From assembly GCA_021777105.1 (NCBI GenBank), contig JAIQZQ010000063.1, positions 58,884-122,883 on the forward strand: DNA of 64,000 nt, in the 5' to 3' direction. Source of the DNA: Candidatus Anammoxibacter sp. GTDB lineage: Bacteria > Planctomycetota > Brocadiia > Brocadiales > Anammoxibacteraceae. The notes under the pieces were generated by a model. That model ran no database searches and was not told the origin of the DNA. It worked only from the letters and a program-made list of their open reading frames with translations. This document shows, in pieces, positions 18,832 through 27,467 of the stretch (within the stretch, counting starts at the first letter, position 1; each line of letters opens with the position of its first letter). A program made the position numbers and the translations under genes.

Positions 18832-19055
18832 CACTATTTTCTTTAATTTAAGTTTCCGGCGAAAAGACCGGCGCAACTTGTAATTTAAAGCCTAAATTAA
18901 ATCAAAATTAAAGGTTAAAGTCAAACAATAAGGGGGGCACGGCATCAATCACATACGTATTTTTGGCATCCGGGCCGCCGACTTCAATAAATTAATATAA
19001 ATAAGCCAGCGCGCCGGCGCCGTCAAGCGCCGGATACCAGCTATCCGGTTCATTA

Positions 19056-19661
19056 TCACTTTTGGTGAATCAGGCTCATAAACTCCATTCTGGTGCCCCT
19101 GTCTTTCATAAATGAGCCCAAAAGCGTGCTGGTCGTCGCAAATGCGTTCTGTTTCTCTATTCCCCGCATTGCCATGCACAAATGAATGGCCTCAACAACA
19201 ACAGCCACACCGTTTGGCTTAAGTATTTTTTGCAAACTCTCGGCAATCTGCACCGTCATACGCTCCTGTACCTGCAACCGCCTGCTAAACACCTCGACCA
19301 GCCTGGGGATCTTGCTCAGCCCAATCAGCCTGCCGTCAGGGATATAAGCCACATGGCACTTGCCGTAAAACGGCAGCATGTGGTGCTCGCACATGCTGTA
19401 AAAGTCAATATCTTTTACAACTACCATCTCATCATAACTTTCATTGAATATCGCCCCGTTCAACACCTCGTTTACATCCTTATCGTATCCGCTGGTTAAA
19501 AAACGCAACGACTTATTCACCCGTTTAGGCGTGTCCTTAAGCCCCTCTCTTTCTACATCCTCGCCCAGTTCCGTCAGCATGTTTTTAATTATATTTTCGA
19601 GATTAGATTCCGTTTCAATCTTTCCCTTTTCTTTGTTAGAACCGCCCTTCTCTTTTTTCAC
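19056..19661 (-). CDS. folE: GTP cyclohydrolase I FolE
   Basis: A 201-residue enzyme converting GTP to 7,8-dihydroneopterin triphosphate, the entry to folate and queuosine precursors. Zinc and active-site residues are visible in [25 protein letters not shown] and [11 protein letters not shown], and the PTE-binding motif [23 protein letters not shown] is complete. The start is GTG at 19661, supported by a strong ggagggg Shine-Dalgarno. The first 20 residues are a charged extension not needed for the fold. It lies 22 bases downstream of queD on the same strand, so the pair supplies FolE product to QueD in one transcript. Confidence 0.95.
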   Translation of the reverse strand: MKKEKGGSNKEKGKIETESNLENIIKNMLTELGEDVEREGLKDTPKRVNKSLRFLTSGYDKDVNEVLNGAIFNESYDEMVVVKDIDFYSMCEHHMLPFYGKCHVAYIPDGRLIGLSKIPRLVEVFSRRLQVQERMTVQIAESLQKILKPNGVAVVVEAIHLCMAMRGIEKQNAFATTSTLLGSFMKDRGTRMEFMSLIHQK

Positions 19662-19683
19662 AATTTCCCCTCCGCTGATTTAA

Positions 19684-20091
19684 CTATCTTCCTCTATAAG
19701 TGACAAAATTATCATTAGTCTCAAACAGTTTAATTTCAAACAGTTTGCCCTTCTCTATCTTTAAGTCCAGCGCGTCCCATATCTTTACCGCGATATTTTC
19801 AACAGTAGGCATTGTGTCCTTTAAAATCTCAACATCCGTATTTAGATTTTTGTGATCAAGCTTGCTTATAATCTCTTTTTCAACAATGCCCTTCAATACC
19901 TTAACGTCAATTATCATGCCGGTTTTTTCATCTATCTCGCCGCTAACAGTCACCTCCAGCTTATAATTGTGCCCATGCCCGCCCTTGTACGAGCATTTCC
20001 CAAATACTTCCAAATTTTCATCATCGCTCAATTCAGGGTCAAACAACCTGTGCGCTGATGAAAAACCCAACCGTTTTGTTATTAACAGCAT
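19684..20091 (-). CDS. queD: 6-carboxy-5,6,7,8-tetrahydropterin synthase QueD (6-PTPS family)
   Basis: A 135-residue protein read from the ATG at 20091 (MLLITKRLGFSSAHRL). The open frame goes ten codons further, but those are hydrophobic and not family-like. Zinc-binding histidines are in FSSAHRL and GGHGHNYKLEV, and the catalytic cysteine is in FGKCSYKGGHGHNY. TVENIAVKIWDAL is another family block. It turns dihydroneopterin triphosphate into the queuosine precursor 6-carboxytetrahydropterin. A 6-pyruvoyl-tetrahydropterin synthase role cannot be excluded. No queC or queE lies in the window. The next gene upstream is a CDP-alcohol phosphatidyltransferase 46 bases away. Confidence 0.9.
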   Translation of the reverse strand: MLLITKRLGFSSAHRLFDPELSDDENLEVFGKCSYKGGHGHNYKLEVTVSGEIDEKTGMIIDVKVLKGIVEKEIISKLDHKNLNTDVEILKDTMPTVENIAVKIWDALDLKIEKGKLFEIKLFETNDNFVTYRGR

Positions 20092-20137
20092 ATTAGTTAT
20101 ATTATAAAAAAATGTGAACAAAAATAAGCGTCGCCGG

Positions 20138-21070
20138 TTAATCTACGCTGTTGACGGAGCTTGCTAAAATACGTTTAAACAACCATATTCTGTAAACTAT
20201 TAGCCACAACATATACAAATTTCCAATTACCACTACAACCCAAAGGTAAAGATGCAATTGGTTAAAAATCGCCATTATTGAAAATAGGAACAATTGTGTT
20301 CCCAACCCCAACACGCTCCCCAATTTTAAAAGATGTTTGATATTATACCATTCCAAAAGAGTTTTATCATCAACTTTGCCGGCGCCCCTATCCCTAAAGA
20401 GGCTCAAACAGGCCAGATCAATCGCCTTTATCAATTTGTCCTGCCAACCATACATAATAATAAACATTGATTGCAGACAAACCAATATGCGCTGTTTATA
20501 TTTCTCGTTATACGCATCCCTGTCGCTATCTATAAACGTCTCCTCGGTTCTGGACGTAGTCTTGCGGTTAACAGCGTTTAAATATTGTATATTATAGTAC
20601 ACATAATACGAGCATTGTATCATGGAGCACAAAAATGCGGCAATAACCAAAGGCAAGCCCGGCGCATTCGCCGATTCGTTGCGCAAACATGCGTAAATAG
20701 CCGCAAATGCGCAAAAACCAACGATAAAATCCGCAATTGAGTCAAAAAAACGGCCTATTCTGGACGGCGTGTTCCTTGCCCTGGCAAGGCTGCCGTCAAC
20801 AGCGTCCAAAATATTCTTCACCTGCATCAAAACCGCAGCCACCGCCAGGTTTTGCCACCCGCCTTTATAAACAAAATAGGAAGACAACATGCCCACAACC
20901 AGAAAAACAGCGGTAATATGAATAGGCGTAAGAAATGTATTATAAATGGCCCTGACAATAAACAAAGCCGCCGCGTTCCCAAATATCGAACTCACATCCA
21001 GAAATCCCTCTTTAGAATCAACCTTTATAGCCGCCTTGCTCGAAAATTCTTTATAACGCCTTTTTTGCAT
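20138..21070 (-). CDS. CDP-alcohol phosphatidyltransferase family protein
   Basis: A 310-residue integral membrane enzyme. The diagnostic motif D-x2-D-G-x2-A-R-x8-G-x3-D-x3-D is complete in DAVDGSLARARNTPSRIG followed by RFFDSIAD. These aspartates bind metal and the CDP group. About six hydrophobic segments surround it. The family transfers a phosphoalcohol from a CDP-activated substrate to another alcohol, as in phospholipid or inositol-phosphate head-group synthesis. At 310 residues it is longer than PgsA or PssA, so the substrate cannot be assigned. It is first in a possible run with queD and folE, though a metabolic link is not obvious. Confidence 0.85.
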   Translation of the reverse strand: MQKRRYKEFSSKAAIKVDSKEGFLDVSSIFGNAAALFIVRAIYNTFLTPIHITAVFLVVGMLSSYFVYKGGWQNLAVAAVLMQVKNILDAVDGSLARARNTPSRIGRFFDSIADFIVGFCAFAAIYACLRNESANAPGLPLVIAAFLCSMIQCSYYVYYNIQYLNAVNRKTTSRTEETFIDSDRDAYNEKYKQRILVCLQSMFIIMYGWQDKLIKAIDLACLSLFRDRGAGKVDDKTLLEWYNIKHLLKLGSVLGLGTQLFLFSIMAIFNQLHLYLWVVVVIGNLYMLWLIVYRIWLFKRILASSVNSVD

Positions 21071-21729
21071 CTCAAAAACCGGACTCTTTTCAATTAAAAA
21101 ACAGAGATTTTACCGGAAAATTGGAAAGAAGGCAAAGCATTCCTTAAAAGCAAAAGCAAAGAAAACGGATAAAAAGGTATCTGTTCAGCGTGATTTACAC
21201 ACCCTGTCTACTATTGAGCAGCCCCTTTCCTTTTTAGATTAGGGGATACAAACGAAATCCAAAACAAAAAGTCTCCTCTAATAATAGGTAATTTAAGGGG
21301 AGGGATAAGTTTGCCAAATAACTTTTGCATTTATAAATAAACATGACAAATTCTTAAGCGGATAAATGCAAGAGCAACCCCGTTACTTTTTTCGGTTTTT
21401 TTAGGCTTGCCGGCTCCAAAATGACTCGTCTCATATTTTTTCAGTAAATTTAACAACAGCGCTTCCCTTCTTAAACAACTATATCATCTAGTCTTGAGTT
21501 TTCCATTCAGATATAATGTCCTATTTTAAAAGGGCTCTATATTTCAGTAAAGCAATAGCTCCAAGGGGTTGAAATGTTGGTCGTCTATAGCTTCCGAGAT
21601 CTGATTCGAGACAAGTCAATTATTAAAATTTTCGATGTTTTTTATTTGATCATAAGCGTTAAAATTGCTAGTGTTTTGCATGCGTTTTATATCGCAATAG
21701 GGCGATGCTATTTTTTGTAAATTACAAGT
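21071..21729. other. Long gene-free gap between divergent genes
   Basis: A 659-base AT-rich gap without a plausible ORF. It must contain the promoters of both the CDP-alcohol transferase and the sirtuin. I found no clear hairpin, tRNA-like fold or convincing promoter. A gggg-rich purine patch lies near 21296-21308. Confidence 0.4.
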
Positions 21730-22506
21730 ATGTCTATTATAGAGTTTAACAATTCAACAATTTTTTCAGACGAAATCCTGAACAGGGTCGCTTTGTCTAA
21801 TGTATGCGAGGTTCTAACAGGGGCTGGGGTTTCGGCGGAGAGCGGGGTTCCTACGTTTCGGGATGCTCTGACGGGGATGTGGTCGAATTTTAGCGTTGAG
21901 GATTTTGCAACGCCGGAGGCGTTCAGGAGGGATCCTAAAAAGGTGTGGGATTGGTATGAGCACAGGCGGGCAATGGCGGGCAATGTTAAACCTAATCCGG
22001 GGCATTACGCGTTTGCGGGACTGGAAGAGATTATTGACGATTTCTGGCTGGTTACTCAAAATGTTGACGGACTGCACTCCAAGGCGGGAAGCAAAAACCT
22101 GCTTGAATTGCATGGAAACATACACAAAAACAAGTGTTTTGATGAGGACACATATATTGACGAGTTGCCTGAAAGCGATGAGACTCCGCCGAAATGCCAA
22201 AGGTGCGAAGGCTATATCCGCCCGGCGGTTGTGTGGTTTCATGAATCGTTGCCTGAATATGAGATAAGTAAAGCCATGGAAATGGCGGAAAAATGCGACC
22301 TGTTTATTGTGGCCGGAACATCAGCGGCGGTCTTTCCGGCGGCGCAACTGCCGATTATCGCAAAACAGAACGGCGCGTTTGTGATTGAGGCCAATCTGGA
22401 AAAGACGCCCATCACGGGCAAGGCGGATGTTACAATCCTGGGCAAAACCGGCGAGGTTATGCCCGCTCTGGTTGAGCAGAGCGCGACGCGCGTAGGGCAA
22501 AGGTGA
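21730..22506 (+). CDS. Sirtuin, NAD-dependent protein deacylase (CobB-like)
   Basis: A 258-residue Sir2 protein. It removes acyl groups from lysines using NAD. Seen are the NAD motif LTGAGVSAESGVPTFRD, the TQNVDGLHSKAG motif, catalytic His128 in ELHGN, and VVWFHESLPE. The zinc module is incomplete. Cys136, Cys156 and Cys159 (CQRC) are present, but the expected partner of Cys136 (C-x2-C) is Glu139 in CFDEDT. A likely target is acetyl-CoA synthetase (15497-17248), whose active-site lysine motif is a classical sirtuin substrate, but this is inference. It stands alone on the plus strand. Confidence 0.9.
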   Translation: MSIIEFNNSTIFSDEILNRVALSNVCEVLTGAGVSAESGVPTFRDALTGMWSNFSVEDFATPEAFRRDPKKVWDWYEHRRAMAGNVKPNPGHYAFAGLEEIIDDFWLVTQNVDGLHSKAGSKNLLELHGNIHKNKCFDEDTYIDELPESDETPPKCQRCEGYIRPAVVWFHESLPEYEISKAMEMAEKCDLFIVAGTSAAVFPAAQLPIIAKQNGAFVIEANLEKTPITGKADVTILGKTGEVMPALVEQSATRVGQR

Positions 22507-22552
22507 AATAAATAGAAAATCAGAAACTGGAAATTAAAAATCCATAAAAAAG

Positions 22553-22610
22553 GTGGCACAGGCATCATTGCCTGTGTTTTAATTAATCACAGGCGGGATG
22601 CCTGTGTTAC
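22553..22610. repeat. REP-like paired hairpin, copy 1
   Basis: Two imperfect palindromic units in inverted orientation, cacaggcatcattgcctgtg and cacaggcgggatgcctgtg, separated by ttttaattaat. The same paired arrangement occurs at 23221-23275 and 47088-47150, and reduced forms occur at 60106-60131 and 62886-62942. It lies 3' of the sirtuin gene. The structure resembles REP/BIME elements. Confidence 0.75.
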
Positions 22611-22813
22611 CGGCAAGAGCCTTTGGGTGAATTTAAATATTTTATCGTTATGTTATTCAATAAATTAAGATTTTTAATACAAAAAAATGGAACAATTAAT
22701 TTGTAACCAAATTTTGAATGAATTAAAATATAGCAATGGACAATATAATTTCGCAAACATGTAAATAGGTTTTATATTGTTATGAATTCGGCATTGATAA
22801 GGAGGTAAATCAT

Positions 22814-23044
22814 ATGGGTAAAGCATTGGCGGATAAAGAGAAAGACGTATTTGCTCTTCCAGACCGTGATCGGGCAAAGCCGGCCCCCGACCTGATTGAA
22901 ACACTAAATAAAAAAGAGGACGAAAATGTTGAAAAGATATGGTTAGATGAAGCGGAAAAAAGATACGAGGAATACAAAAAAGGGAAAATTAAAGCAATTC
23001 CGGCAAAAGAAGCATTTCAGGAAGCAAGAAACAGGTTATTATGA
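22814..23044 (+). CDS. Addiction-module antitoxin-like protein
   Basis: A 76-residue acidic protein of the small addiction-module type. The pattern ...ALPDRDRAKPAPDLIETLN...EKIWLDEAEKRYEEYKKGKIKAIPAKEAFQEARNRLL is the usual antitoxin layout, with a WLDEAERR block followed by an AxP block. A strong Shine-Dalgarno, ggaggt (22801-22806), lies eight bases before the ATG. Antitoxins of this type normally precede and overlap a ParE/RelE-like toxin gene, but here no intact toxin gene follows. The stop TGA overlaps an ATG in an ATGA arrangement, which opens a frame of only seven codons. It is therefore an orphan antitoxin. Confidence 0.7.
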   Translation: MGKALADKEKDVFALPDRDRAKPAPDLIETLNKKEDENVEKIWLDEAEKRYEEYKKGKIKAIPAKEAFQEARNRLL

Positions 23045-23064
23045 AGATTATGAGAATTGTCTAG
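23041..23064 (+). pseudogene. Truncated toxin start after antitoxin
   Basis: The ATGA overlap with the antitoxin stop begins a frame reading M-K-I-M-R-I-V and then TAG after seven codons. In intact modules of this type the toxin starts in exactly this overlapping way. No extended toxin-like translation follows in any frame, and the region soon runs into a repeat. The reading as a deleted toxin rests on position and the overlap only. Confidence 0.3.
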
Positions 23065-23220
23065 ACCTTTATAAAATGCTTTCCCCGTGAAGTATTGCTA
23101 ATTTACACACCCCTCGTTTCCCTCTTTTTAGAGGGGAGGTTCGGCGGTTGTGTCTTTTACGGTTTTTGTAAGCGGTTAGTTTATTCGACGCATGAGCGGC
23201 AACGCATAGCATAAAAAAAG

Positions 23221-23275
23221 CACAGGCATCCATGCCTGCGTTTTAATTAATCACAGGCAGGATGCCTGTGCCACT
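23221..23275. repeat. REP-like paired hairpin, copy 2
   Basis: A second paired palindrome, cacaggcatccatgcctgcg then cacaggcaggatgcctgtg, with the same ttttaattaat linker as at 22553-22610. The two copies flank the orphan antitoxin gene on either side, so they may have mediated its rearrangement. An unrelated cccct...agagggg hairpin lies just upstream at about 23109-23145. Confidence 0.75.
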
Positions 23276-23335
23276 ATAAATTAGTCAGCATCAAGTCTCC
23301 AATATCTAGAAACCAGCATCCAGAGCTCTTCGCGC

Positions 23336-24667
23336 TTACCCCACCGCTAGTTCGTAGGTTTTCTTTTTGCCTTTTTCAAGGTCTTCTGCGTAGTATTTGT
23401 TTACGCCTTTGAGGGAGCATAAATTCCCGCACATTGTGCAGGTGTCTTCTGCCGTCTCAGGTCTTTCCGGTCGTATTTCCATGGCTCTTTCCTTGGTTAT
23501 TGCGGTTTCATATTGAGTCTTCCAGTCAAGGTCGCGTCGGGCAATGCCCATTTTGAGGTCTTGGTTTTTGGCTTTGTCTTTCAACTTTATCATGTCGCCT
23601 ACGTGGGCGGCTACTTTTGCCGCCATAACGCCTTCCTTTACATCTTCCGGTTTTGGAAGGCCAAGGTGCTCAGGCGGGGTAACATAACATATGAAGTCGG
23701 CTCCGTGGCTAGATGAAATGGCGGCTCCGATGGCTGATGATATGTGGTCGTAGCCTGGGGTGACGTCGGTTGTAATTGGGCCGAGCATATAGAACGGGGC
23801 GTTGTTGCTCAACCGTTTCTGCAATATGACATTTGTCTCTATTTCGTCAATTGGTATATGGCCCGGGCCTTCAACTATAATTTGGACACCCTTGCTTTGA
23901 GCGTATTCGGCAACCTCTGAGTTCATTATAAGTTCCTGAATCTGCGCCCTGTCGGTGCTGTCGTGTATCGCGCCGGCTCTTAAGCCGTTGCCCAGGCTAA
24001 GGATGACGTCATGTTTTTTCATTATGGCGATTAATCTGTCGATCTCTTCGTAAAGAGGATTCTCCCTTTTATTATGGTTCATCCATGCGGTGAGGAACGA
24101 GCCGCCGCGGCTAACTAGTCCGCCGTACCTGTAACCCTGTTTTTTCAGCCTTTCAAGTGTGGTTAGGTTTATGCCGCAGTGAATGGCCATGAAGCCTATG
24201 CCCTCTTCAGCCTGCTCTTCAATAACGTCAAAAAGAAAGTTGGAATCCATATTCACAACGGACCCGTCTTTCTTAATATATTCGGTCGCGGCCTGATAAA
24301 GCGGCACCGTGCCTACTGTAAGGCTAATGGCGTCGAGCACGTTTTTTCTGATCTTTTTAAGATCGCCGCCTGTTGAAAGCTCCATTAGGGTGTCGGCTCC
24401 GGCTTTTTCAGCGGTTTTTGCCTTTTTCACTTCCATGTCAATATCAATGATGTCCGGCGAGGTTCCAATGCTGGCGTTGATCTTTGTTTTGAGGCCTCCG
24501 CCGATACCGATTACTCTGGATTTGCGATTTGGGTTGCCGTAGATTACAATTGTGCCGTTTGCTATGCCGTCTCTAATAAATTCAGGGGTTACGTCGTCGT
24601 ATATTGCAGCCTCTTTCATATTCTCTGTAATAACTCCTTCGCGCGCCAGATCTAACTGGGTCTTCAT
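23336..24667 (-). CDS. thiC: Phosphomethylpyrimidine synthase ThiC
   Basis: A 443-residue radical-SAM enzyme. It rearranges aminoimidazole ribotide to HMP-phosphate in thiamine pyrimidine synthesis. The C-terminal cluster motif is CTMCGNLCSLKG, the C-x2-C-x3-C form found in shorter ThiC proteins; the longer enterobacterial type has C-x2-C-x4-C. Other blocks are VEGPGHIPIDEIETN, YMLGPITTDVTPGYDHIS and CYVTPPEHLGLP. The start has an aaaggag Shine-Dalgarno. Upstream, gaacc/ggttc can form a small hairpin, but the conserved TPP-riboswitch elements are absent, so regulation must be different or lost. The partner ThiD is encoded at 10000-10788. Confidence 0.96.
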   Translation of the reverse strand: MKTQLDLAREGVITENMKEAAIYDDVTPEFIRDGIANGTIVIYGNPNRKSRVIGIGGGLKTKINASIGTSPDIIDIDMEVKKAKTAEKAGADTLMELSTGGDLKKIRKNVLDAISLTVGTVPLYQAATEYIKKDGSVVNMDSNFLFDVIEEQAEEGIGFMAIHCGINLTTLERLKKQGYRYGGLVSRGGSFLTAWMNHNKRENPLYEEIDRLIAIMKKHDVILSLGNGLRAGAIHDSTDRAQIQELIMNSEVAEYAQSKGVQIIVEGPGHIPIDEIETNVILQKRLSNNAPFYMLGPITTDVTPGYDHISSAIGAAISSSHGADFICYVTPPEHLGLPKPEDVKEGVMAAKVAAHVGDMIKLKDKAKNQDLKMGIARRDLDWKTQYETAITKERAMEIRPERPETAEDTCTMCGNLCSLKGVNKYYAEDLEKGKKKTYELAVG

Positions 24668-24957
24668 ACCGCCTACTCCTTTCGTTTAACTTTTGAGCGA
24701 ACCCTTAAGGTTCTGATGATGGTTAATTATTGAATATTATTAAATGTAAAAACTATATAACTTAACAAAATATTAGAGTAAAGGCATGTAAAATCGGATT
24801 TTTTTGAAAATTTATTATTATTTAGGCTGGTTTTGGCAGAGAATAGGGGTAAAAATTGCCTTTGGGGCTTGGATATTTACCACCCCCCCTCTTTCCACTC
24901 TTTTTAGAGGGGATGCCTTGCGTTGTTATTTGTTCCGGATCCCAAGTTATTTAGGCG

Positions 24958-26466
24958 TTAATTACTTGAGCCGCAACAGTCAATTATTGCTTTGCAAATG
25001 GAATCCTGCAAATTTTTTATGTGTCTGTTGCTTATTTTGAAATCGTTGACCAGTATTGAAAACGCTATTAGTTCGCCGTTTGGTGGCTCTGCGTAACCTG
25101 AAAGGCCGCTTGCGCCGAGGATGTAACCTGTCTTTGCTTTAATTCTTGATTTGTATGGGGCTTGTTTCATCCTCTTTCTTAACGACCCTTGCTGTTCGCC
25201 TGATTTGGGCAGTGAATCTATAAACATCTTGTTGTTTCTGCTTTTGCTCATAAAGCAGAGCAGATCGGTAAATATGCGGGTTGTGAGTCTGTTCTTTTTT
25301 GACAATCCGGAGCCGTCGGATATTATGTATTTGCCGGGTTCATATCCTAAATCCGCAAGCATATCGCTTATTGCGGCTAATCCGGATTTAAACGAGCCTT
25401 TGCCTTTTGTTTTATATCCCAGGGTCTTTAGCAGCTGTTCGGCGTAGAAATTTTGGCTTCGTTTGTTGGTCACATTTATTGTCTGTTCGATTGTTGAGGT
25501 GGTGGATGTTATTTTTTTAGCTTTTTTTAATCTTTTAATATCATCGTCCGCGGCAAAACGCGCGGCGCCTGTGACTTCAATACCGCGTTTTTCAAGCAAC
25601 TCTTTAAAAACCGTGGCTAAGTATAGGGAGGGGTTGTCTATTGTGACCCAACTACTTCCGGATTTTGCGTTTTTCCAACATTTGCCTTTAACATGCACGA
25701 TATTTGTCCCGATTTTTCTGAAAATGGAAATGGCGTGTTTAGATTTCTTGCCGGTTACCTTGCAGGAGTTTACTATCTTTACATAGCCGGTTTCAGGGTT
25801 GGTTGCTACAATGGCGGGCTTGCCGATGTTTGCCTGCGGTTTGACTGTGACATCAATGCAGTTGTCATTAAACGACAAGGCCGAGATCTGAGCGCAGTAC
25901 CAGTTGGAGAGTTGGTCTTGTGGCCAGGCAGTGTTGATGTATTCACGGTCGAACATGGTGTCGTCAACAACGATATCGCCTTCAACACTTTTGATTCCAG
26001 CTTCGGCAACTTTATCCGCCCACATTTCCGGTACGGCAGTGATGTTGTCGTTGTAAAATCTGCCAGAAATGTTTGGGTCGCCGCCGGCTTTTATTATTAT
26101 GTTGCCCGGCAGTTTGCCTTTTGAAACCTTGTGGCTGATATATATGCCTGTTTCAAATTCAAAGCCTCCGCCCAGATAAAGCAACGCCGCGGCGGTTGTA
26201 AGCAACTTCATATTGGAAGCTGGTTTTAACGGGGTGTATGTGTTATGGCTGAACAGCACTCTGTTATCCTTAGCCGTTACTATGCGCACGCTGATGGTCG
26301 CTTTTTTAAGATGCTGGTGTTTGAGTATCTTTTCAACGCGTTTTTCAAGCTCAAGTTGGCCGGGGGCCGGAACATTTAGAGCGTAAACGGCAAAAAAGGA
26401 TGAGAACAGAAAGCAGGTTACGGTAAAAAAACATGGGAAGTGACAAACTTTAAATATTTTGCGCAT
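24958..26466 (-). CDS. dacB: D-alanyl-D-alanine carboxypeptidase/endopeptidase, PBP4 type (DacB)
   Basis: A 502-residue penicillin-binding protein of peptidase family S13. It trims or cleaves peptide cross-links in periplasmic peptidoglycan. The N-terminal signal (FPCFFTVTCFLFSSFFAVYA) is clear. The catalytic SxxK is in PLKPASNMKLLTTAAA, SxN in KRSQNFYAEQLLKTLG, the DGSGLS block in YIISDGSGLSKKNRLT, and KTG in KAKTGYILGASGLSGY. The length fits the family (about 460-500). It lies 27 bases upstream of no coupled gene and just after the pseudo-receiver gene (26517-26930), which is upstream on the same strand. Confidence 0.94.
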   Translation of the reverse strand: MRKIFKVCHFPCFFTVTCFLFSSFFAVYALNVPAPGQLELEKRVEKILKHQHLKKATISVRIVTAKDNRVLFSHNTYTPLKPASNMKLLTTAAALLYLGGGFEFETGIYISHKVSKGKLPGNIIIKAGGDPNISGRFYNDNITAVPEMWADKVAEAGIKSVEGDIVVDDTMFDREYINTAWPQDQLSNWYCAQISALSFNDNCIDVTVKPQANIGKPAIVATNPETGYVKIVNSCKVTGKKSKHAISIFRKIGTNIVHVKGKCWKNAKSGSSWVTIDNPSLYLATVFKELLEKRGIEVTGAARFAADDDIKRLKKAKKITSTTSTIEQTINVTNKRSQNFYAEQLLKTLGYKTKGKGSFKSGLAAISDMLADLGYEPGKYIISDGSGLSKKNRLTTRIFTDLLCFMSKSRNNKMFIDSLPKSGEQQGSLRKRMKQAPYKSRIKAKTGYILGASGLSGYAEPPNGELIAFSILVNDFKISNRHIKNLQDSICKAIIDCCGSSN

Positions 26467-26516
26467 TATGAATATCTTGGGAGTGTGTCTAAGTCAACCG
26501 GACGATTTGCGGCTGA

Positions 26517-26930
26517 TTATTTTGTTTTCGGTTTTTTCTTTTTTTCAACAACTTTCTTTTCAAGGCCCAACATATCTTTAATATCAATCAACAGCTCTTC
26601 TTTCTCAAACGGGCTGGGGATATGTTTCTGAGCTCCGGCTTTTAACACCTTGTTTTCAAGTTTTTTTGACTTCTCGCCGCCTATGGCGACTATTGGGATT
26701 GTTTGGTTCTCTTCGCGAATGCTCTCAATATACTCGGCTCCGTCGTTCTTGCTTTCATTGATGCCGATAATCAAAAGGGCCATTTTTCGTTCGTTAATTA
26801 TGCTAATGGCGGTTTTGGTGCTTAAAGCTATTTCCGCCTCAAAGCCGTTGGATTCAAAGTATTCAAGCAGTTCGTCTACGATCTGTTTGTCATCGGCTAT
26901 TATAAGGAAACGCGCTTGTATTATTTCCAT
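26517..26930 (-). CDS. Receiver-like domain protein lacking phosphorylation residues
   Basis: A 137-residue single receiver fold that keeps the acidic pair Asp13-Asp14 (LIIADDKQIV) but has lost the rest of the phosphorylation chemistry. Gly56 replaces the acceptor Asp in LLIIGINES. The Thr/Ser site is Gly in IVAIGGEKS. The conserved Lys before Pro is Ser106 in HIPSPFEK. The C-terminus is Lys-rich (KKVVEKKKKPKTK). Such pseudo-receivers act, where known, as phosphorylation-independent protein-interaction domains. It may be cotranscribed with dacB 50 bases downstream. Confidence 0.75.
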   Translation of the reverse strand: MEIIQARFLIIADDKQIVDELLEYFESNGFEAEIALSTKTAISIINERKMALLIIGINESKNDGAEYIESIREENQTIPIVAIGGEKSKKLENKVLKAGAQKHIPSPFEKEELLIDIKDMLGLEKKVVEKKKKPKTK

Positions 26931-26991
26931 TTTATTAAGAGTTCCGGGTTAATCAGGGGGTTCGGTTAAAATAAAAACGTTGCTTATATTA

Positions 26992-27372
26992 TGGAGGCGG
27001 CGGGAATTGAACCCGCGTCCCGTAACATTTCAACAAAGGCTTCTACGCATGTAGTCTATCTTTTGATCTCATTGTTTAAACCCCGATAGACAGGGTTTTA
27101 AACAACCAGTCCAAACTAATGTTTCGCCTGGCTTCCGTCGGACAAAAAAGCCGGGCTATCCTGTTGTTATACGTTTCCCCAGCTCCACAGGCGAGAACTG
27201 AAAATACGGGCGTGCTTACGCAGCCATTGCTAATTCATTATCAGCATTTATTATTGTTGTCAGGTGTTTTATTCCGCAAGCGGAATCCCTGCATAAAGCA
27301 GGAACGAGGGTTCCCAACAACCTCGATACGCAACCTTCATATCTACCTGCCCGGTCGATGCCGTTCGCCCCC
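26992..27372 (-). ncRNA. ssrA: Transfer-messenger RNA (tmRNA)
   Basis: A 381-base RNA on the minus strand, recognised from its two tRNA-like ends. The 5' part begins GGGGGCGAACGGCATCGACC and the 3' part ends in the T-arm GGTTCAATTCCCG and CCGCCTCCA. The 7-bp acceptor stem GGGGGCG/CGCCTCC pairs with one G-U, and CCA is encoded at 26992-26994. The tag frame at 27216-27245 reads GCT GAT AAT GAA TTA GCA ATG GCT GCG TAA, giving A-D-N-E-L-A-M-A-A. If the resume codon is this GCT, the tag is nine residues ending Met-Ala-Ala. The RNA rescues stalled ribosomes with SmpB, encoded 95 bases upstream on the same strand. Confidence 0.95.
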
Positions 27373-27467
27373 CCTTTTTCAAAGAGAATTAATGTTTATT
27401 GTTTTGCTAATATTTACTGGAAAACTTGTCTCGCCTTTGCGTGGCGTATATTTATTGCGTTTTTGCG

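Noticed and set aside
24668..24800. Possible TPP riboswitch upstream of thiC
   Set aside because: Only a small gaacc/ggttc hairpin is present; the conserved TPP core elements (such as ctgaga) are missing.
25693..26124. 143-codon plus-strand frame
   Set aside because: Antisense to dacB, whose motifs are complete and in the correct frame.
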